The notes beneath the pieces were generated by a model. That model ran no database searches. It had not been told where the DNA came from and saw nothing but the letters and a program-made list of their open reading frames with translations. Positions 25,301 to 33,218 of a stretch of DNA of 36,738 nt are shown here, in pieces. The position numbers and the translations under genes were made by a program. Location of the stretch: NCBI GenBank assembly GCA_938040995.1, contig CALHZT010000257.1, positions 1-36,738 of the forward strand. Reading direction: 5' to 3'. Every line of letters starts with the position of its first letter. Positions within the stretch are counted from its first letter, which is position 1. Source of the stretch: an uncultured Pirellulaceae bacterium. Lineage in GTDB: Bacteria > Planctomycetota > Planctomycetia > Pirellulales > Pirellulaceae.

Positions 25301-25621
25301 AATCCATGCGCATGTTGTCTTGCCATGTCCCGGTGAGATTTGCTCTGTGTCACCTGTTTCCAGATCCATCACGAAAATCTGAAAGAATGGATTCCCGGCG
25401 ACTCGCTCACTCTGGAATACCATCTCGTTACCATCGCCGCTGAAATAGCCCTCGCCGGCTCGCCGACCCTCAAATGTCAGCTGCCGAGTGCCTGTCAACA
25501 GTTTCGATTCAAGGGTTGCCGCATCTGCCTTGTTGGCTTCTTCAGTTTTTGTGGACGGAGCCTGAGCATGGGCGGACAGGCAGCATGCGGTGGCGAGCAG
25601 GCCAGCTAGTAGCGATTTCAC
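22397..25621 (-). CDS. Exported TolB-propeller / M28 aminopeptidase / PDZ protein with His-rich insertion
   Basis: Predicted zinc-dependent aminopeptidase outside the cytoplasm (1074 aa). It has a signal peptide (SLLAGLLATACCLSAHA), then a TolB-like beta-propeller with repeated SPDGK/HPDGN motifs (about 30-380), a PA-like insert (about 490-640), the M28 domain and a C-terminal PDZ domain (about 975-1074). Predicted zinc-site residues are His699/Asp701, Asp725, Glu764-Glu765, Asp865 and His934. Between Glu765 and Asp865 is a low-complexity run of NPHGKA-like units (about 784-843) rich in His. The GTG start at 25621 has AAAGGAA five bases upstream and directly precedes the signal peptide. An ATG 44 codons earlier is rejected. 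Confidence 0.88.
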   Translation of the reverse strand: MKSLLAGLLATACCLSAHAQAPSTKTEEANKADAATLESKLLTGTRQLTFEGRRAGEGYFSGDGNEMVFQSERVAGNPFFQIFVMDLETGDTEQISPGHGKTTCAWIHPDGNQVMYASTHDDAAARDKQVAELDLRKSGKERRYSWDYDETYELYSYDRESKSTKRLTNAKGYDAEGSWSPDGKWIAFASNRSAYEDELTNAEKQTFEMDKSFFNEIYIMKSDGTELKRLTTTPGYDGGPFFSPDGKRICWRRFTEDGALAEIMTMNTDGSDQKQITRLGAMSWAPYYHPSGEYLIFTTNRHGFANFELYIVDVDAKAPPVRVTHTNGFDGLPVFTPDGKKLAWTTNRNSQKQSQIYIADWNHEEAQRLLTTAANSTTGNSTTASSAGNSTAAAINVSTDEAVAIAAKAAESTTVDCDPSDIMKHVDYLCRPELGGRLTGTDGERLATAYVAAYMDSLGLQPAGENGTWFQEFEFTAGISLGENNRMTNGDQTMTVDKDWRPLAFSENGETAATPVVWAGYGIVAPADPDSDPKQDEYDSFVHLDVKDKWVLCLRYMPENITPERRQHLARYSSLRFKAMKARDLGAKGLIIVSGPNSKVKKQLLPLRSDGSLSGSSIPVICVTDAIVDDWLKDDSKSLKQLQTSLDEGDPQMGFQLAGDQVATNVNLVAEKSRGRNVLGILRAKDNAKADQKVVVGAHIDHLGRGTGGSLARGDEVDQIHFGADDNASGVAAMLEIAQYLGDMKRRGKFAPKRDVLFAAWSGEELGLLGANHFVNHFETAKKPVHGHAAAHGKANPHGKANPHGEGNPHSKADPHANPHAAPKSNPHAANPHAANPHAKQEHGEHVAAADNSIYPDIAACLNLDMVGRFEKRLVLQGIGSSSIWKSEIEKRNAPIGLPITLQNDSYLPTDASAFFMRGVPILAAFTGSHSDYHTPRDTPEKLNYDDAARIAKFMGLVARSVAMRDTPPDYIEQARPDEERPRAGLRVYLGTIPDYSQTDEKGVSLSGVAKNGPAAKAGVKGGDLIIGLAGKKIENIYDYTYAIDALKVGQKTKIIVRRDGKELTLEMTPGSRD

Positions 25622-26064
25622 AGTGATTCCTTTGCCGCAATTCGATCGGAAGCGTATTCGGGTCCGAGTCGAATGTTGATTTTTTGAAACGTGTAGCTTT
25701 TTTATTGTAAAAATGGCGACATTGCCCAGTTCAAGGCATTCGTCGATTGCCATGATGCTTCGTCAGGCAGTCGACATCAGCAGTATAAGGACAGGTCCTG
25801 GTATGCGGGCAGAGTCAGTATGCCGGCAGGTCAGTATGCCGGCAGTATAGGGAAACCGTCCGGGACTGGTAATTTCAGATCTGGATTTGTGCGGTCCAAT
25901 ATTGCGGCTGGGCAATTGTGATTGCCGTTGTGATCGGTTCAATTAGGGTTGATGAAGAGTGACGACATCATCTTTTCGCACATCGGCGCATTGATTGCGT
26001 TGGTTCGTCGTGTGTTCGTGATAAAGGTGTCCCGACTGTAATTGAGTTTTTGGAGTATTCACCG
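25622..26064. other. Divergent intergenic region with a small tandem duplication
   Basis: A 443-bp region between two divergent genes with no credible gene. The 16-bp unit GTCAGTATGCCGGCAG occurs twice in tandem at 25814-25829 and 25830-25845, with a degenerate third unit just upstream (25800-25813). No promoter boxes were assigned with confidence. Confidence 0.5.
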
Positions 26065-26706
26065 ATGAAACGTATAAACCAGATTTTTATGGCATTGTTG
26101 GCAGTCGTCCTGCTGGCCTCGCCCGCATTGGCACAGGATGACAACATTTCCAAGTTGGAAACCGAAGCCAAACCCGCAGCCGCTGAAAAAAAGATGATGG
26201 ACGATAAGGCAGCCGCCGAGATTGTCGTCCGAATGAAGAACAACAAGTTCCTGCGAGGCATTCCGATCGACCTTGCAATGATCGACGTCTATATCCTCGG
26301 AACGAAAATTCCAGTGCCGCTCGACCAGGTCACCGGGATTCGCTTTGCGAGTGGAGCCGACGAAAAAAGTACGATCGCCCTCAAGAATGGCGAAATGCTA
26401 AGTGGCCGAATCGATCGACCAAAAGTCGTCTTGTCCGTTGAATGGGGCGAAGCAACGATTGACCCGAACGTACTCAGCGCAATCGTTCGCGATGGCTCGA
26501 TGCAATGGTCGGTGCGAAACACGCCCAACGGACCGCAGTGGTTTTTGGCTCCTCGCACAAACCGCGCGACAATGAACAGCAGCTCGTCTTATTCACCAAT
26601 TATTACGCCGGTCAGCACGACGACTGCAAGTCCCGTATCGTGGTCAGCGCCAATTGGTGGATCGAACGATTCAATCAACGCCAATGAGTTCGCGTGGATC
26701 TGGTAA
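26065..26706 (+). CDS. Small exported protein of unknown function
   Basis: A 213-aa protein that I do not recognise. A clear signal peptide (IFMALLAVVLLASPALAQ, cut about residue 24) is followed by an Ala/Lys-rich helical stretch (31-52). A compact beta-rich domain follows (about 53-150; FLRGIPIDLAMIDV, ILGTKIPVPLDQVTGIRF, ALKNGEMLSGRI), then a Ser/Thr-rich tail. The ALKNGEMLSGRI stretch recalls short secreted domains common in planctomycetes, but no function follows. The ATG at 26065 has GGAG about ten bases upstream; the TTG at 26050 is unlikely. It is followed by a strong terminator. Confidence 0.75.
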   Translation: MKRINQIFMALLAVVLLASPALAQDDNISKLETEAKPAAAEKKMMDDKAAAEIVVRMKNNKFLRGIPIDLAMIDVYILGTKIPVPLDQVTGIRFASGADEKSTIALKNGEMLSGRIDRPKVVLSVEWGEATIDPNVLSAIVRDGSMQWSVRNTPNGPQWFLAPRTNRATMNSSSSYSPIITPVSTTTASPVSWSAPIGGSNDSINANEFAWIW

Positions 26707-26757
26707 GGCGATGATCGACTGTCGATAAGTGATTAGATTCGAACGCTCAATTTCGAG

Positions 26758-26788
26758 AGCCGCAGCAAGGTGACTTGCTGCGGCTTTT
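26758..26788 (+). terminator. Rho-independent terminator between convergent genes
   Basis: Perfect 12-bp stem AGCCGCAGCAAG (26758-26769) and CTTGCTGCGGCT (26774-26785) with a GTGA tetraloop. On the plus strand TTTT follows, interrupted by GGGG and a second TTTT. It lies 52 bp past the exported-protein stop and 25 bp from the convergent TlpA-like stop, so it may serve both directions. Confidence 0.85.
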
Positions 26789-26812
26789 GGGGTTTTGGAT
26801 CTACGTTCGTGG

Positions 26813-28084
26813 TTATCGCAAAAGCTCTTCAATTCTGGATTCGAGCTCTTCCACGGTTTTCGTAAACCGGTTGCCCGTTCCGGGCCCGGAAAAGCCAGTA
26901 TGAATGTGAGCGATCTTGCCGTCCCGGCCAATGAAGATCGTCTGCGGATAGGCGATCACTTCGCTAATGTCCGGTAACGCCGCGGCGGCTTTCTTTTTGT
27001 CGCTGACTCCGCCCAGCAGGATTGGATAGTTCGCACCATGGCGAGTCGCAAAGCGCCGCAGCATTTCGGTGTCCCGCTCTGTATCGCCGGAAAGTTCGAA
27101 TCCTATCCCGACGACTTCGAGACCTCGTTCAGCGTACGCGGTATGCCATTTGGCGAGTAGCGGCGCTTCGTCATTGCAGTTAGGGCACCACGATCCAAAA
27201 ATGTTGACCAGTACGACTTTGTCCTTGAACCTCGAGTCCGTAGAGTCGACGGTATTCCCGTTCGTATCGGGAAAGCGGAAGCGGAATTCCCTGGCGTCGC
27301 TCGTTGGCTGCACCATCGTCCACTCGTCGGGAAGGACTGAAGCAACGGTTTCCGTTTCCTTCAAGCGTCTGGCGGTCCAGGTCGCGTGATAGGAGTCTCT
27401 CGACCAAAAGTCGCCGGTGAGTTTTTCCGGTGCCTGTTCGCTGGAAGAATAATCCGCGTGAAACAGAAACGCGTGAGCGCCGTCGAACGTTGATAATCGC
27501 AGTTTGCCGTCGTCGAAGGTTCCCACCAAAAAGCGGTAGTCGCCGGTGCGAGTCAGAAAAGTCCCCGTGATTTTTCTGCCGGCTTGCTCAAACTGTCCAA
27601 TCGCTTCTTCCTCGCCACCATCGTCGCGAAACGTAACGATCCAGTCGCCGGTGATATTTGCGTTCGCAATGTTTGCGTCTGTGGTGTTCGAAGCCGCCGC
27701 TGCCGGGAAGCGTTGATGCTTGCCACGCACCGCGCGGAATGGCAGCGAACTGGTTTTGCCGAGCGTGGCGGCTTTGGTCCATGTTCCTTTCATGGATTTT
27801 GCAGTCGCGATATCACCAGTGTCGAGTGTGGCGACGATTTTCGAGTCGTACCATTCCCACAGCAGCTCGATCTTGCCGCCGGTGATTTTTACATCGCTGA
27901 ACGGAACGCGTTCTTCGCCGTTAATTGCGAACGCCGATTGCTGATCCTCAGAAATCTCGATTCCAAACGGTAGCGTTCCGCCCGGTGACTGAAGCATGCC
28001 CATCCATTTTTCCGCGAAACCTGCCGTCGGGAACAACCCGCCAATCAGGCTGGCCAGCAACAGTCGCTGAAGAAGAAACTTCAC
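26813..28084 (-). CDS. TlpA-like thioredoxin-fold protein with long N-terminal domain
   Basis: Exported disulfide oxidoreductase-like protein. After a signal peptide (FLLQRLLLASLIGGLFPTAGFA) there is an N-terminal beta-rich region with two similar halves (about 25-130 and 130-245; GKWMG/GDWIVTF-type starts, GTWTKA and GDFWSR). A TlpA/AhpC-TSA-type thioredoxin domain follows (about 265-423). Its redox motif is Trp299-Cys300-Pro-Asn-Cys303, with the cis-Pro in AYPQTIFIGRDG. It has 423 aa from the GTG at 28084, chosen because it directly starts the signal peptide; it lacks a good Shine-Dalgarno. An ATG at 28192 would add 36 residues encoded by a tandem repeat and overlap the upstream gene. It is the last gene of the YceI operon. 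Confidence 0.85.
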   Translation of the reverse strand: MKFLLQRLLLASLIGGLFPTAGFAEKWMGMLQSPGGTLPFGIEISEDQQSAFAINGEERVPFSDVKITGGKIELLWEWYDSKIVATLDTGDIATAKSMKGTWTKAATLGKTSSLPFRAVRGKHQRFPAAAASNTTDANIANANITGDWIVTFRDDGGEEEAIGQFEQAGRKITGTFLTRTGDYRFLVGTFDDGKLRLSTFDGAHAFLFHADYSSSEQAPEKLTGDFWSRDSYHATWTARRLKETETVASVLPDEWTMVQPTSDAREFRFRFPDTNGNTVDSTDSRFKDKVVLVNIFGSWCPNCNDEAPLLAKWHTAYAERGLEVVGIGFELSGDTERDTEMLRRFATRHGANYPILLGGVSDKKKAAAALPDISEVIAYPQTIFIGRDGKIAHIHTGFSGPGTGNRFTKTVEELESRIEELLR

Positions 28085-28122
28085 GCGGCTGGCGGGTAAC
28101 TGTAGGGTGCGATTGCAATTTG

Positions 28123-28178
28123 ATTGCGGCCTAATTGCGTGCGTTTTAGCTGCATGCGGCCTAATTGTCCGCGTTTTA
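28123..28178. repeat. 30-bp-period direct repeat at a gene junction
   Basis: Two 26-bp copies, 28123-28148 and 28153-28178, share GCGGCCTAATTG then GCGTTTTA and are offset by exactly 30 bp. A fragment of the motif may occur just upstream. The second copy contains the stop codon of the membrane-protein gene. The repeat lies upstream of the TlpA-like start. Confidence 0.8.
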
Positions 28179-29231
28179 TTTGTATGCGTCATAAGGGTTC
28201 ACCGGTGCATTGGTAAGTGTGTCTGCAAAGATGATGATCGCCCATACCGTCGCGATGATGGCGGGGAGGATACCGATCGCGATCCAACCCGACGTCTTCC
28301 AGAGTGGCGAATCTCCGGAGCAGGAACTCGCAACCAGCGCGAACATCAGGGAGGCAGCGAACAGCAGAGCTTGCGGGATCGGAAGCTCGGAGAACGCGGT
28401 GCCGATGACCAGCAGAAAGGTTGTTAGCATGACCAATGGTCCGCACCATTCGCCCCTCATCCCGTCGCGTTTTCTTTTCCAGCTTGCAATCCACGCTCCA
28501 CCCGTTGCACTGGCAATAACGGCCGCGACAACTCCGTATCGCAAACTACCCGTGAGCAAAAGCGTGGCGGCGATCAGCCCAATCGTACCGCCAATCAGGA
28601 AAAGTCGCTGGTGAGCATGCGAGCCGCGTTTGGCCGCATCGCCCTGCTCTGGAATGTTGGAATCTTCTATTCGATTCGCCGCCATCCACCACGCCCAACC
28701 CGCCAACAGCGATGCGCCACCGATCCACGCGACTTGTTCGACGAAAGTCCACTCGGACCGGAGATAGACGCTGGTCCACAACAATCTCAAAATCACCGTA
28801 CCGCTGGCAGCGATCGCGACGAACAGCCGCAAAAATTTGGCTCGTCGCCATGCGACAATGCCACCGGTCATTAGACCGCCGACGGCGATCGCCAGAGACC
28901 AGTGGTGCGCGACGCGCGGCGAAGCAAAATTCTGATTGGTCTTGAGGAATGCTTTCGACCAGAGTGACCGTTGGGTTTCACTGGTTAGCTCTGCCTCGCC
29001 CGTCAATGCAAGGACATTGTGGTGGTCCTGCATTTGAATCGCGAAGATCGCGATTGAGACCGACACCGCAATTGCGGCTCCCACCATTCGGACAGGGCGG
29101 ACAGGTCCGTCTGCCTGGACAGCAAGATCGCCGCTGGCTTTGGACCAACGGCGATTTGCAAGCCACGTAATGATGGCAGCAATCGCCGCCGGGACGATTG
29201 AGAACCATGCAATTTCGACGGCTGAAAACAT
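28176..29231 (-). CDS. Polytopic membrane protein of unknown function
   Basis: A 351-aa integral membrane protein with about nine predicted helices, among them IVPAAIAAIITWLA (12-25), AAIAVSVSIAIFAI, the pair WSLAIAVGGLMTGGIVAW/FLRLFVAIAASGTVILRLLW, and IAIGILPAIIATVWAIIIFA near the C-terminus. A short soluble loop (about 65-105) and His pairs (DHH, HH) occur after the second helix. I do not recognise a family. The His residues near helices might bind metal or haem, which is a guess. It starts 3 bp after the YceI gene and ends close to the TlpA-like gene, so it is part of a three-gene unit with exported partners. Confidence 0.7.
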   Translation of the reverse strand: MFSAVEIAWFSIVPAAIAAIITWLANRRWSKASGDLAVQADGPVRPVRMVGAAIAVSVSIAIFAIQMQDHHNVLALTGEAELTSETQRSLWSKAFLKTNQNFASPRVAHHWSLAIAVGGLMTGGIVAWRRAKFLRLFVAIAASGTVILRLLWTSVYLRSEWTFVEQVAWIGGASLLAGWAWWMAANRIEDSNIPEQGDAAKRGSHAHQRLFLIGGTIGLIAATLLLTGSLRYGVVAAVIASATGGAWIASWKRKRDGMRGEWCGPLVMLTTFLLVIGTAFSELPIPQALLFAASLMFALVASSCSGDSPLWKTSGWIAIGILPAIIATVWAIIIFADTLTNAPVNPYDAYK

Positions 29232-29234
29232 CGG

Positions 29235-29819
29235 CTACTTCTTGATGCCTTCGAAGCTGATCGTGATGCTCACGTCGTCCCCGATCATCTTGAGATTGCC
29301 ATTCATGCCAAACTCGGAACGCTTGATCGTTTTCTGCAGGAAGAACCCGGTCCGGTCTTTACCACCTGGTCCTTTGCCGCTGCCGAGTTGCCGCATTTCC
29401 AGCTCGACGTCTTTTGTCTCGCCATGAATTGTCATCTTGCCGGCCACACGGTATCCATCCTTCGTTGTCGAAACGGATTCGCTTTTGAAGGTAATCGTTG
29501 GAAACTGTTTGCTGTCGAAAAAGTCAGGCCCGCGCAAGTGCTGGTCACGCTTCTCATCATTGGTGTCGACCGTGTTGGCATCAATCGTCACCTCAAACGT
29601 GCTTGCCTGAGGCTTCGCGGAGTCCAATGAAAACGATCCCTCGACTTTGTTGAAGCGCCCGTAGCAGTAGCTGAACCCCATGTGGCTGACGGAAAAGATC
29701 ACGGAGGTGTGCGAGTTATCAATTGTATATTCGGCTTGTTGGGCAAACGCCGATGAGCCCCAAACCCCGCTGATAACTAGCAGCAGTGCCGTCCGAATAG
29801 TCCTCGATAGATGCGTCAT
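29235..29819 (-). CDS. YceI-family protein
   Basis: Exported lipocalin-like YceI protein. The family binds polyprenoid or amide lipids in the periplasm, and physiological roles vary. A signal peptide (ALLLVISGVWGSSAFAQ, cut about residue 27) is followed by the YceI domain: YTIDNSHTSVIFSVSHMGFSYCYGRF, DANTVDTNDEKRDQHLRGPDFFDSKQFPTITFKS and the closing FGMNGNLKMIGDDVSITISFEG. It has 194 aa, typical. The ATG at 29819 has AAAGGAA five bases upstream. It is first in the operon with the membrane protein and the TlpA-like protein, and divergent from the L-fucose genes. Confidence 0.92.
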   Translation of the reverse strand: MTHLSRTIRTALLLVISGVWGSSAFAQQAEYTIDNSHTSVIFSVSHMGFSYCYGRFNKVEGSFSLDSAKPQASTFEVTIDANTVDTNDEKRDQHLRGPDFFDSKQFPTITFKSESVSTTKDGYRVAGKMTIHGETKDVELEMRQLGSGKGPGGKDRTGFFLQKTIKRSEFGMNGNLKMIGDDVSITISFEGIKK

Positions 29820-29973
29820 GATTGTTCCTTTCGCGATTTGAGGTAGTCGTGTGACTGGGGCAAGATTCAATATGAATCTAGATAGCGAATCAGCAGGCCC
29901 CTCGCAAGCGAACGGGCGGTTTCGTAAACTCGAAAAGCTTTATATCGACATCTTTGCCCGTCACGAAAGACAC

Positions 29974-31281
29974 ATGCCGACAATCACCAGGGTGACCGTA
30001 TCGGATGTCCGATTTCCGACTTCGGAAGAACTTCACGGATCGGATGCCATGCATCCAGACCCCGATTATTCAGCCGCCTATGTGGTTCTGCATACCGACC
30101 AACCGGGCGTCGAAGGCCACGGACTGACGTTCACTCTGGGCCGCGGTACCGAAATTTGCGTCGCGATGATCGAATCGATGGTCGGCCTGGTTGTTGGTCA
30201 GTCGATTGACGATGTGATGAAGGACATGGCGGGATTTTACCGTCGCGTTGCGAGCGAGCCGCAGATGCGTTGGCTCGGACCTGAAAAGGGTGTGATTCAT
30301 CTTGCGACTGCCGCGATAATGAATGCCGTCTGGGACCTTGCTGCCAAGGTCGCCGACAAGCCCGTGTGGAAGCTGGTCGTCGACATGAGCCCGGAAGAGC
30401 TCGTCTCGTGTATTGATTTTCGATATCTGACCGACGCGCTGACGAAAGAGCAGGCTCTCGAGATTCTTCGCGCGAATGAATCGACGAAGCCGGTTCGCGA
30501 AGAAGAAATGCTTGAAACCGGGTACCCGGCCTACACGACGTCGGCAGGTTGGCTTGGCTATTCGGACGAACTGATCAGTCGATTGTGCCAGGAGGGAATC
30601 GCTGGCGGATGGAATCATTTCAAAATCAAGGTCGGAGCCGACATTGATGACGATATTCGTCGGTCGCGACTGGTACGGTCAGAGATTGGCCCCGATCGTC
30701 AGCTGATGATGGATGCGAATCAGCGCTGGGACGTTTCGGAAGCCATCGAGAATATGGAGAAGCTGGCCGAGTTTAATCCGTGGTGGATTGAAGAACCGAC
30801 ATCGCCGGACGACGTGCTCGGTCATGCTGCCATTTCCAGAGCCATCGCGCCGATCAATGTTGCGACGGGAGAGATGTGCCAAAATCGCGTCATGTTCAAG
30901 CAGTTCCTTGCGTCCGGCGGAATGCAGATCTGCCAGATCGACAGCTGCCGGCTTGGAAGTGTCAACGAGATTCTCGCCGTCATGCTGCTCGCGAAAAAGT
31001 TTGATGTGCCCGTCTGTCCGCACGCTGGCGGAGTCGGTCTTTGCGAGTATGTAAATCACCTGATCATGATCGACTATATTGCGATTTCGCGACGGCACGA
31101 CAGGAACGTTGCCGAATATGTGGATCATCTTCACGAACATTTTGTTGATCCATGTGTGGTTCGTGACGGTGCGTACCTGCCGCCGACGGCGCCGGGTTAC
31201 AGTATCACGATGAAACCGGAATCCATCGCTGAATTCAGGTTTCCCGATGGCACTTACTGGAAGCAAAAAAATAATGACTGA
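29974..31281 (+). CDS. fucD: L-fuconate dehydratase (enolase superfamily)
   Basis: Dehydrates L-fuconate to 2-keto-3-deoxy-L-fuconate in the non-phosphorylative L-fucose pathway (cytoplasm). Mandelate-racemase-type active-site residues are present: KIK with Lys217/Lys219, metal ligands Asp247 (MMDANQRWD), Glu273-Glu274 (WWIEEP) and Glu300 (GEMC), and the base His350 in CPHAGGVGLCEYVNH. It has 435 aa, close to characterised FucD proteins, and residue spacing agrees with them. The ATG at 29974 (MPTITRVTV) matches the family N-terminus. Upstream ATG and TTG starts (29872, 29851) would add an unsupported extension. It overlaps the next gene by 8 bp. Confidence 0.9.
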   Translation: MPTITRVTVSDVRFPTSEELHGSDAMHPDPDYSAAYVVLHTDQPGVEGHGLTFTLGRGTEICVAMIESMVGLVVGQSIDDVMKDMAGFYRRVASEPQMRWLGPEKGVIHLATAAIMNAVWDLAAKVADKPVWKLVVDMSPEELVSCIDFRYLTDALTKEQALEILRANESTKPVREEEMLETGYPAYTTSAGWLGYSDELISRLCQEGIAGGWNHFKIKVGADIDDDIRRSRLVRSEIGPDRQLMMDANQRWDVSEAIENMEKLAEFNPWWIEEPTSPDDVLGHAAISRAIAPINVATGEMCQNRVMFKQFLASGGMQICQIDSCRLGSVNEILAVMLLAKKFDVPVCPHAGGVGLCEYVNHLIMIDYIAISRRHDRNVAEYVDHLHEHFVDPCVVRDGAYLPPTAPGYSITMKPESIAEFRFPDGTYWKQKNND

Positions 31282-32023
31282 ACGACTTGGGCGGCTTCAG
31301 GAAAAGTCGGTGGTCATTACGGCGGCTGGTCAGGGGATCGGGCGGGCTTCTGTCATTGCCTGCGTGGCGGAAGGGGCTTCGGTGATTGCGACCGACATCA
31401 ATCCTGATTCGCTGGATTCGCTCGGAAAGGAAACTGGTTGCCGGACGGAAGTTCTCGATGTCACGGATCGGTCAGCGATCGAAGCCTTTGTACAAAAGAC
31501 GGGTGCTGTGGACGTATTGTTCAATTGCGCCGGGTACGTCCACAACGGCACGATCCTCGAGTGCGATCAGGAGACCTGGGAAAAGTCGTTCAGGATCAAT
31601 GTCGATTCGCAATACTATATGTGCCAGACGTTCCTTCCACTGATGCTTGAAGCGGGCGGCGCGAGCATTATCAATATGTCATCGGTCGGATCAAGCGTTA
31701 AAGGAATTCCCAATCGCTTCGTTTATTGTGCCACCAAAGCCGCTGTGATTGGCTTGACCAAGGCGCTCGCGGCGGATTTCGTCCGGCAGGGAATTCGCTG
31801 CAACGCAATCTGTCCTGGAACTGTGGAAACGCCATCGCTCGAAGAACGGTTGAGAGCACTGGGCAATTACGAAGAGGCGCGTGAAGCCTTTGTCGCCAGG
31901 CAGGCGCAAGCCCGCATCGGAACCGCAGAAGAAATCGCCGCGCTCGTAGTTTACCTCGCGTCGGACGAATCGGGATATACGACTGGTGCGATTCACATCA
32001 TCGATGGCGGATGGATTTGCTGA
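31274..32023 (+). CDS. SDR dehydrogenase, probable 2-keto-3-deoxy-L-fuconate dehydrogenase
   Basis: NAD-dependent short-chain dehydrogenase/reductase (249 aa). It has the glycine motif TAAGQGIG (16-23), Asp41 after the second strand (NAD rather than NADP preference), NCAG, and the catalytic Ser137, Tyr151 and Lys155 (YCATK). The IRCNAICPGTVETPSL and DGGW endings are present. The sequence strongly resembles the DHRS6/BDH2 type, which also contains bacterial enzymes of L-fucose catabolism. Its position directly after fucD supports oxidation of 2-keto-3-deoxy-L-fuconate. The ATG at 31274 overlaps the fucD stop by 8 bp with GGAAG upstream, so the two are translationally coupled. Confidence 0.85.
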   Translation: MTERLGRLQEKSVVITAAGQGIGRASVIACVAEGASVIATDINPDSLDSLGKETGCRTEVLDVTDRSAIEAFVQKTGAVDVLFNCAGYVHNGTILECDQETWEKSFRINVDSQYYMCQTFLPLMLEAGGASIINMSSVGSSVKGIPNRFVYCATKAAVIGLTKALAADFVRQGIRCNAICPGTVETPSLEERLRALGNYEEAREAFVARQAQARIGTAEEIAALVVYLASDESGYTTGAIHIIDGGWIC

Positions 32024-32100
32024 GTCGCTAAGTCAGATTTCTCACCATCGCCTGGTCGTCCACGACCGAACCTGTATCATGAAGAACACGGACTCTCAAA

Positions 32101-32943
32101 ATGAAACTTTTACGTTATGGCGCCCCCGGATCTGAAAAGCCTGGCATTCTGGACGCGGACGGCAAGGTGCGTTCGCTGGAAGGACACGTGGACGACTTCG
32201 CAGGCGAAAGTCTTTCCGACGAATCGTTTGCCAGGATTGCGACCCTCAATATTGCGGAGCTTCCCGTCGTTTCGCCGGAACGCCTGGGGCCATGCGTCGC
32301 TGGCGTTGGCAAAATTGTTTGCATCGGCCTGAACTACGCGGATCACGCTGCCGAGTCGGGAATGGAGTTGCCGCCCGAACCGGTAATGTTCATGAAGGCT
32401 ACGAGTAGTATCAGCGGGCCGAACGATAACGTGCTCATTCCTCGCGACTCGGTGAAATCCGATTGGGAAGTCGAATTGGGCGTCATCATCGGGAAGCATG
32501 CAAAGTATGTAGACGAAGCGAACGCGCTGGACCACGTGGCGGGATATTGCGTGATCAACGACCTGTCAGAACGCGAGTTCCAGGTGGAAAGATCTGGCCA
32601 GTGGGTGAAGGGAAAGAGCTGCGATACGTTCGCGCCTCTTGGTCCATGGTTGGTTACGCGAGACGAAGTCGCCGATCCGCAGAATCTGAAGATGTGGCTG
32701 ACAGTCGACGATCACAAGTATCAGGACAGCTCGACGGCTCAGATGCACTTCGGCGTCGCGCACCTGATCAGCTATCTCAGTCGGTTTATGTCGCTTCATC
32801 CTGGCGATGTGATTTCCACCGGCACACCGCCCGGTGTCGGACTTGGGCAGGACCCACCAACGTATCTGAAGCCCGGTCAGACCATGCGACTTGGCATCGA
32901 TGGCTTGGGTGAGCAACAGCAGGTCACCTTCGCCGACGTCTAA
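32101..32943 (+). CDS. FAH-family hydrolase, probable 2,4-diketo-3-deoxy-L-fuconate hydrolase
   Basis: Fumarylacetoacetate-hydrolase-fold enzyme (280 aa) that cleaves beta-diketo acids. In the pathway suggested by its neighbours it would split 2,4-diketo-3-deoxy-L-fuconate into pyruvate and L-lactate. Visible features are CIGLNYADHAAE (74-85), the metal-ligand pair Glu123/Glu125 in DWEVELGVIIG, Asp154 in VINDLSERE, KGKSCDTFAPLGPWL and the C-terminal STGTPPGVGLG loop. It begins 77 bp after the SDR gene with no clear Shine-Dalgarno. Closely related family members act on other substrates (ureidoglycolate, acylpyruvates), so the assignment rests on context. Confidence 0.82.
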   Translation: MKLLRYGAPGSEKPGILDADGKVRSLEGHVDDFAGESLSDESFARIATLNIAELPVVSPERLGPCVAGVGKIVCIGLNYADHAAESGMELPPEPVMFMKATSSISGPNDNVLIPRDSVKSDWEVELGVIIGKHAKYVDEANALDHVAGYCVINDLSEREFQVERSGQWVKGKSCDTFAPLGPWLVTRDEVADPQNLKMWLTVDDHKYQDSSTAQMHFGVAHLISYLSRFMSLHPGDVISTGTPPGVGLGQDPPTYLKPGQTMRLGIDGLGEQQQVTFADV

Positions 32944-33218
32944 AGCAAGTTCGTTTTGACGTGGCTGTACGCAAGAATTCAGGAAATGTCCGCGGGCGTC
33001 ATTCGGAACCGTGGGTAGACGCCAAATCATCCTTGCCAGGTGTTTCGCATGGCTACTGCGTTCACCAGCTCACAATCCACTCTTTTGGATGTTGGTGATA
33101 AGCCCCCATTCCCCGGCCGCATTACCCAACCTTTTTGCCACGATGGCGGCTACAACTACAATGAACCATGGAACAAACCCGTTCGAATACGGGGCTAAGA
33201 TAAATGAAAGAGGCAGGT

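Noticed and set aside
33176-33194. CCCGTTCGAATACGGG resembling a tRNA T-arm or terminator
   Set aside because: No tRNA cloverleaf upstream and no T-tract downstream; it is only a short hairpin before the GH16 gene.
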